Part shown: one piece after another, positions 63,307 through 64,000 of the stretch
How positions within the stretch are numbered: the stretch's first letter is position 1
How the letters are laid out: each line of letters opens with the position of its first letter
The notes under the pieces: model-generated
The model's input: the letters and a program-made list of their open reading frames with translations, nothing else
Database searches by the model: none
Told to the model about the DNA's origin: nothing
Made by a program: the position numbers and the translations under genes
Assembly (NCBI GenBank): GCA_030430715.1
Contig: JAUIJZ010000004.1
Span: 1 to 64,000, forward strand
Origin: Alphaproteobacteria bacterium
GTDB lineage: Bacteria; Pseudomonadota; Alphaproteobacteria; Caulobacterales; Aquidulcibacteraceae
Direction: 5' to 3'
DNA: 64,000 bases

Positions 63307-64000
63307 ATGGCTCCGCAGACACCGCTTCTGGACACAGTGAGGCTTCCGGCCGATTTGCGCGCGCTGGCGCCCAATCAGCTGCCTCAACTCGCAGACGAAT
63401 TGCGCACGGAAACGATCAGCGCGGTCTCCACCACCGGCGGACATCTCGGCGCCGGCCTTGGCGTGGTCGAGCTCACCGTCGCGCTGCATTATGTGTTTGA
63501 GACGCCGCGCGACGTGCTGATCTGGGACGTCGGCCACCAAGCCTATCCGCACAAAATTCTCACCGGCCGCCGCGGCCGCATCCGCACGCTGCGCCAGGGC
63601 GCGGGGCTTTCCGGTTTCACCAAGCGCGCCGAGAGCGAATACGATCCGTTCGGCGCCGCGCACGCGGCCACGTCGATCAGCGCCGCGCTTGGTTTCGCAG
63701 TCGCGCGTGACAATCGCGGCGACGATAGCCACGTCATCGCCGTGATCGGCGACGGCTCGATGTCTGCCGGCATGGCCTATGAGGCGATGAACAACGCCGC
63801 CCATTCCACCAAGCGGCTCATCGTCATCCTCAACGACAACGATATGTCGATCGCGCCGCCGGTGGGCGGCATGTCGTCGTATCTCGCGCGCCTGGCCGCC
63901 ACGCGCACCTATCGCCGTATTCGCAAGACAGCCAAAAGCGTCGCTTCGGCCTTTGGCGAAACCGTGCACGATCTGGCCAAGAAGACCGAAGAGTTCGGCC
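63307..64000 (+). CDS. dxs: 1-deoxy-D-xylulose-5-phosphate synthase, N-terminal part
   Basis: The frame runs open from the ATG at 63307 to the window end, so it is not in the ORF track. Translation gives [18 protein letters not shown], then [21 protein letters not shown] with the catalytic-site histidine, [30 protein letters not shown] and the ThDP/Mg motif [17 protein letters not shown]. Dxs condenses pyruvate and glyceraldehyde 3-phosphate, the first and main control step of the MEP pathway, and belongs with ispH and ispA seen here. The remaining two-thirds lies beyond the window. Confidence 0.97.
   Translation, partial: MAPQTPLLDTVRLPADLRALAPNQLPQLADELRTETISAVSTTGGHLGAGLGVVELTVALHYVFETPRDVLIWDVGHQAYPHKILTGRRGRIRTLRQGAGLSGFTKRAESEYDPFGAAHAATSISAALGFAVARDNRGDDSHVIAVIGDGSMSAGMAYEAMNNAAHSTKRLIVILNDNDMSIAPPVGGMSSYLARLAATRTYRRIRKTAKSVASAFGETVHDLAKKTEEFG

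Overview
The window is a dense, GC-rich bacterial chromosome segment that I read as alphaproteobacterial, probably Caulobacterales or Hyphomonadaceae-like. The evidence is the gene order: tldD, then coxB-coxA-ctaB-coxF-ctaG-coxC-DUF983-SURF1, then thrC-M16 peptidase-GNAT; an ispH/thrB/rnhA operon; and xseB/ispA/dxs at the right end. GTG and TTG starts, GTGA/ATGA overlaps and TonB receptors also fit. The taxonomic call is inference. I see no tRNA, rRNA, CRISPR array, insertion sequence or prophage. The only conjugation-type gene is a fragment cut off by the left edge.

Layout. 1-6.2 kb: the 3' end of a VirD4/TraG-like coupling protein gene, then minus-strand genes for a secreted protein, a TonB receptor, a 27-residue lysine-rich protein, an HSL-type esterase and a lipoprotein. 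6.3-18.1 kb: tldD and a TPR protein on the minus strand, facing away from a long plus-strand aa3 cytochrome oxidase and assembly operon that runs into thrC, an M16 peptidase and an acetyltransferase. 18.1-25 kb: lipid-anchored cytochrome c-prime, YqgE, peroxiredoxin, an SPFH/NfeD membrane pair, a heparanase-like (GH79) lipoprotein and a DEAD-box helicase. 25.1-28.3 kb: overlapping minus-strand operon ispH, glycerate-kinase-like gene, thrB, rnhA. 28.5-36.7 kb: argS and small membrane or housekeeping genes, ending in a histone-H1-like protein.

36.8-50.2 kb: a glycolate-oxidase-type flavoenzyme; an operon of a YceI lipoprotein, a cytochrome b561-YceI fusion and tsaC; an acyl-CoA dehydrogenase; a DUF2235 hydrolase; a metallo-beta-lactamase-fold hydrolase; tag; YbjQ; a tandem pair of related secreted proteins; and an SDR. 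50.2-57.2 kb: a second TonB receptor, the DNA ligase plus ligase-associated exonuclease pair, and a two-gene ABC exporter. 57.2-64 kb: a degenerate receiver protein, a histone-deacetylase-fold enzyme, a histidine phosphatase, xseB, a CsaA-like protein, a membrane-anchored TIR-like protein, ispA, a TlpA-like thioredoxin and the start of dxs.

How the genes work together. The cox block supplies the core subunits of an A-type cytochrome c oxidase, heme O synthesis, copper delivery and assembly. The YceI/b561 genes, cytochrome c-prime and TlpA-like protein add envelope redox functions. ispH, ispA and dxs belong to isoprenoid synthesis, and thrC and thrB to threonine synthesis. Most of the window is ordinary housekeeping. 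The most unusual items are the TIR-like, single-pass membrane protein with C-terminal repeats at 60.3-61.4 kb, the GH79-like lipoprotein, the b561-YceI fusion operon, the receiver lacking its phosphoacceptor, and the tandem secreted paralogues. Two real genes missing from the ORF track, because of size, are the coxF-like ORF (12061-12207) and the 27-residue ORF (3926-4009). dxs is also missing because it runs off the window.
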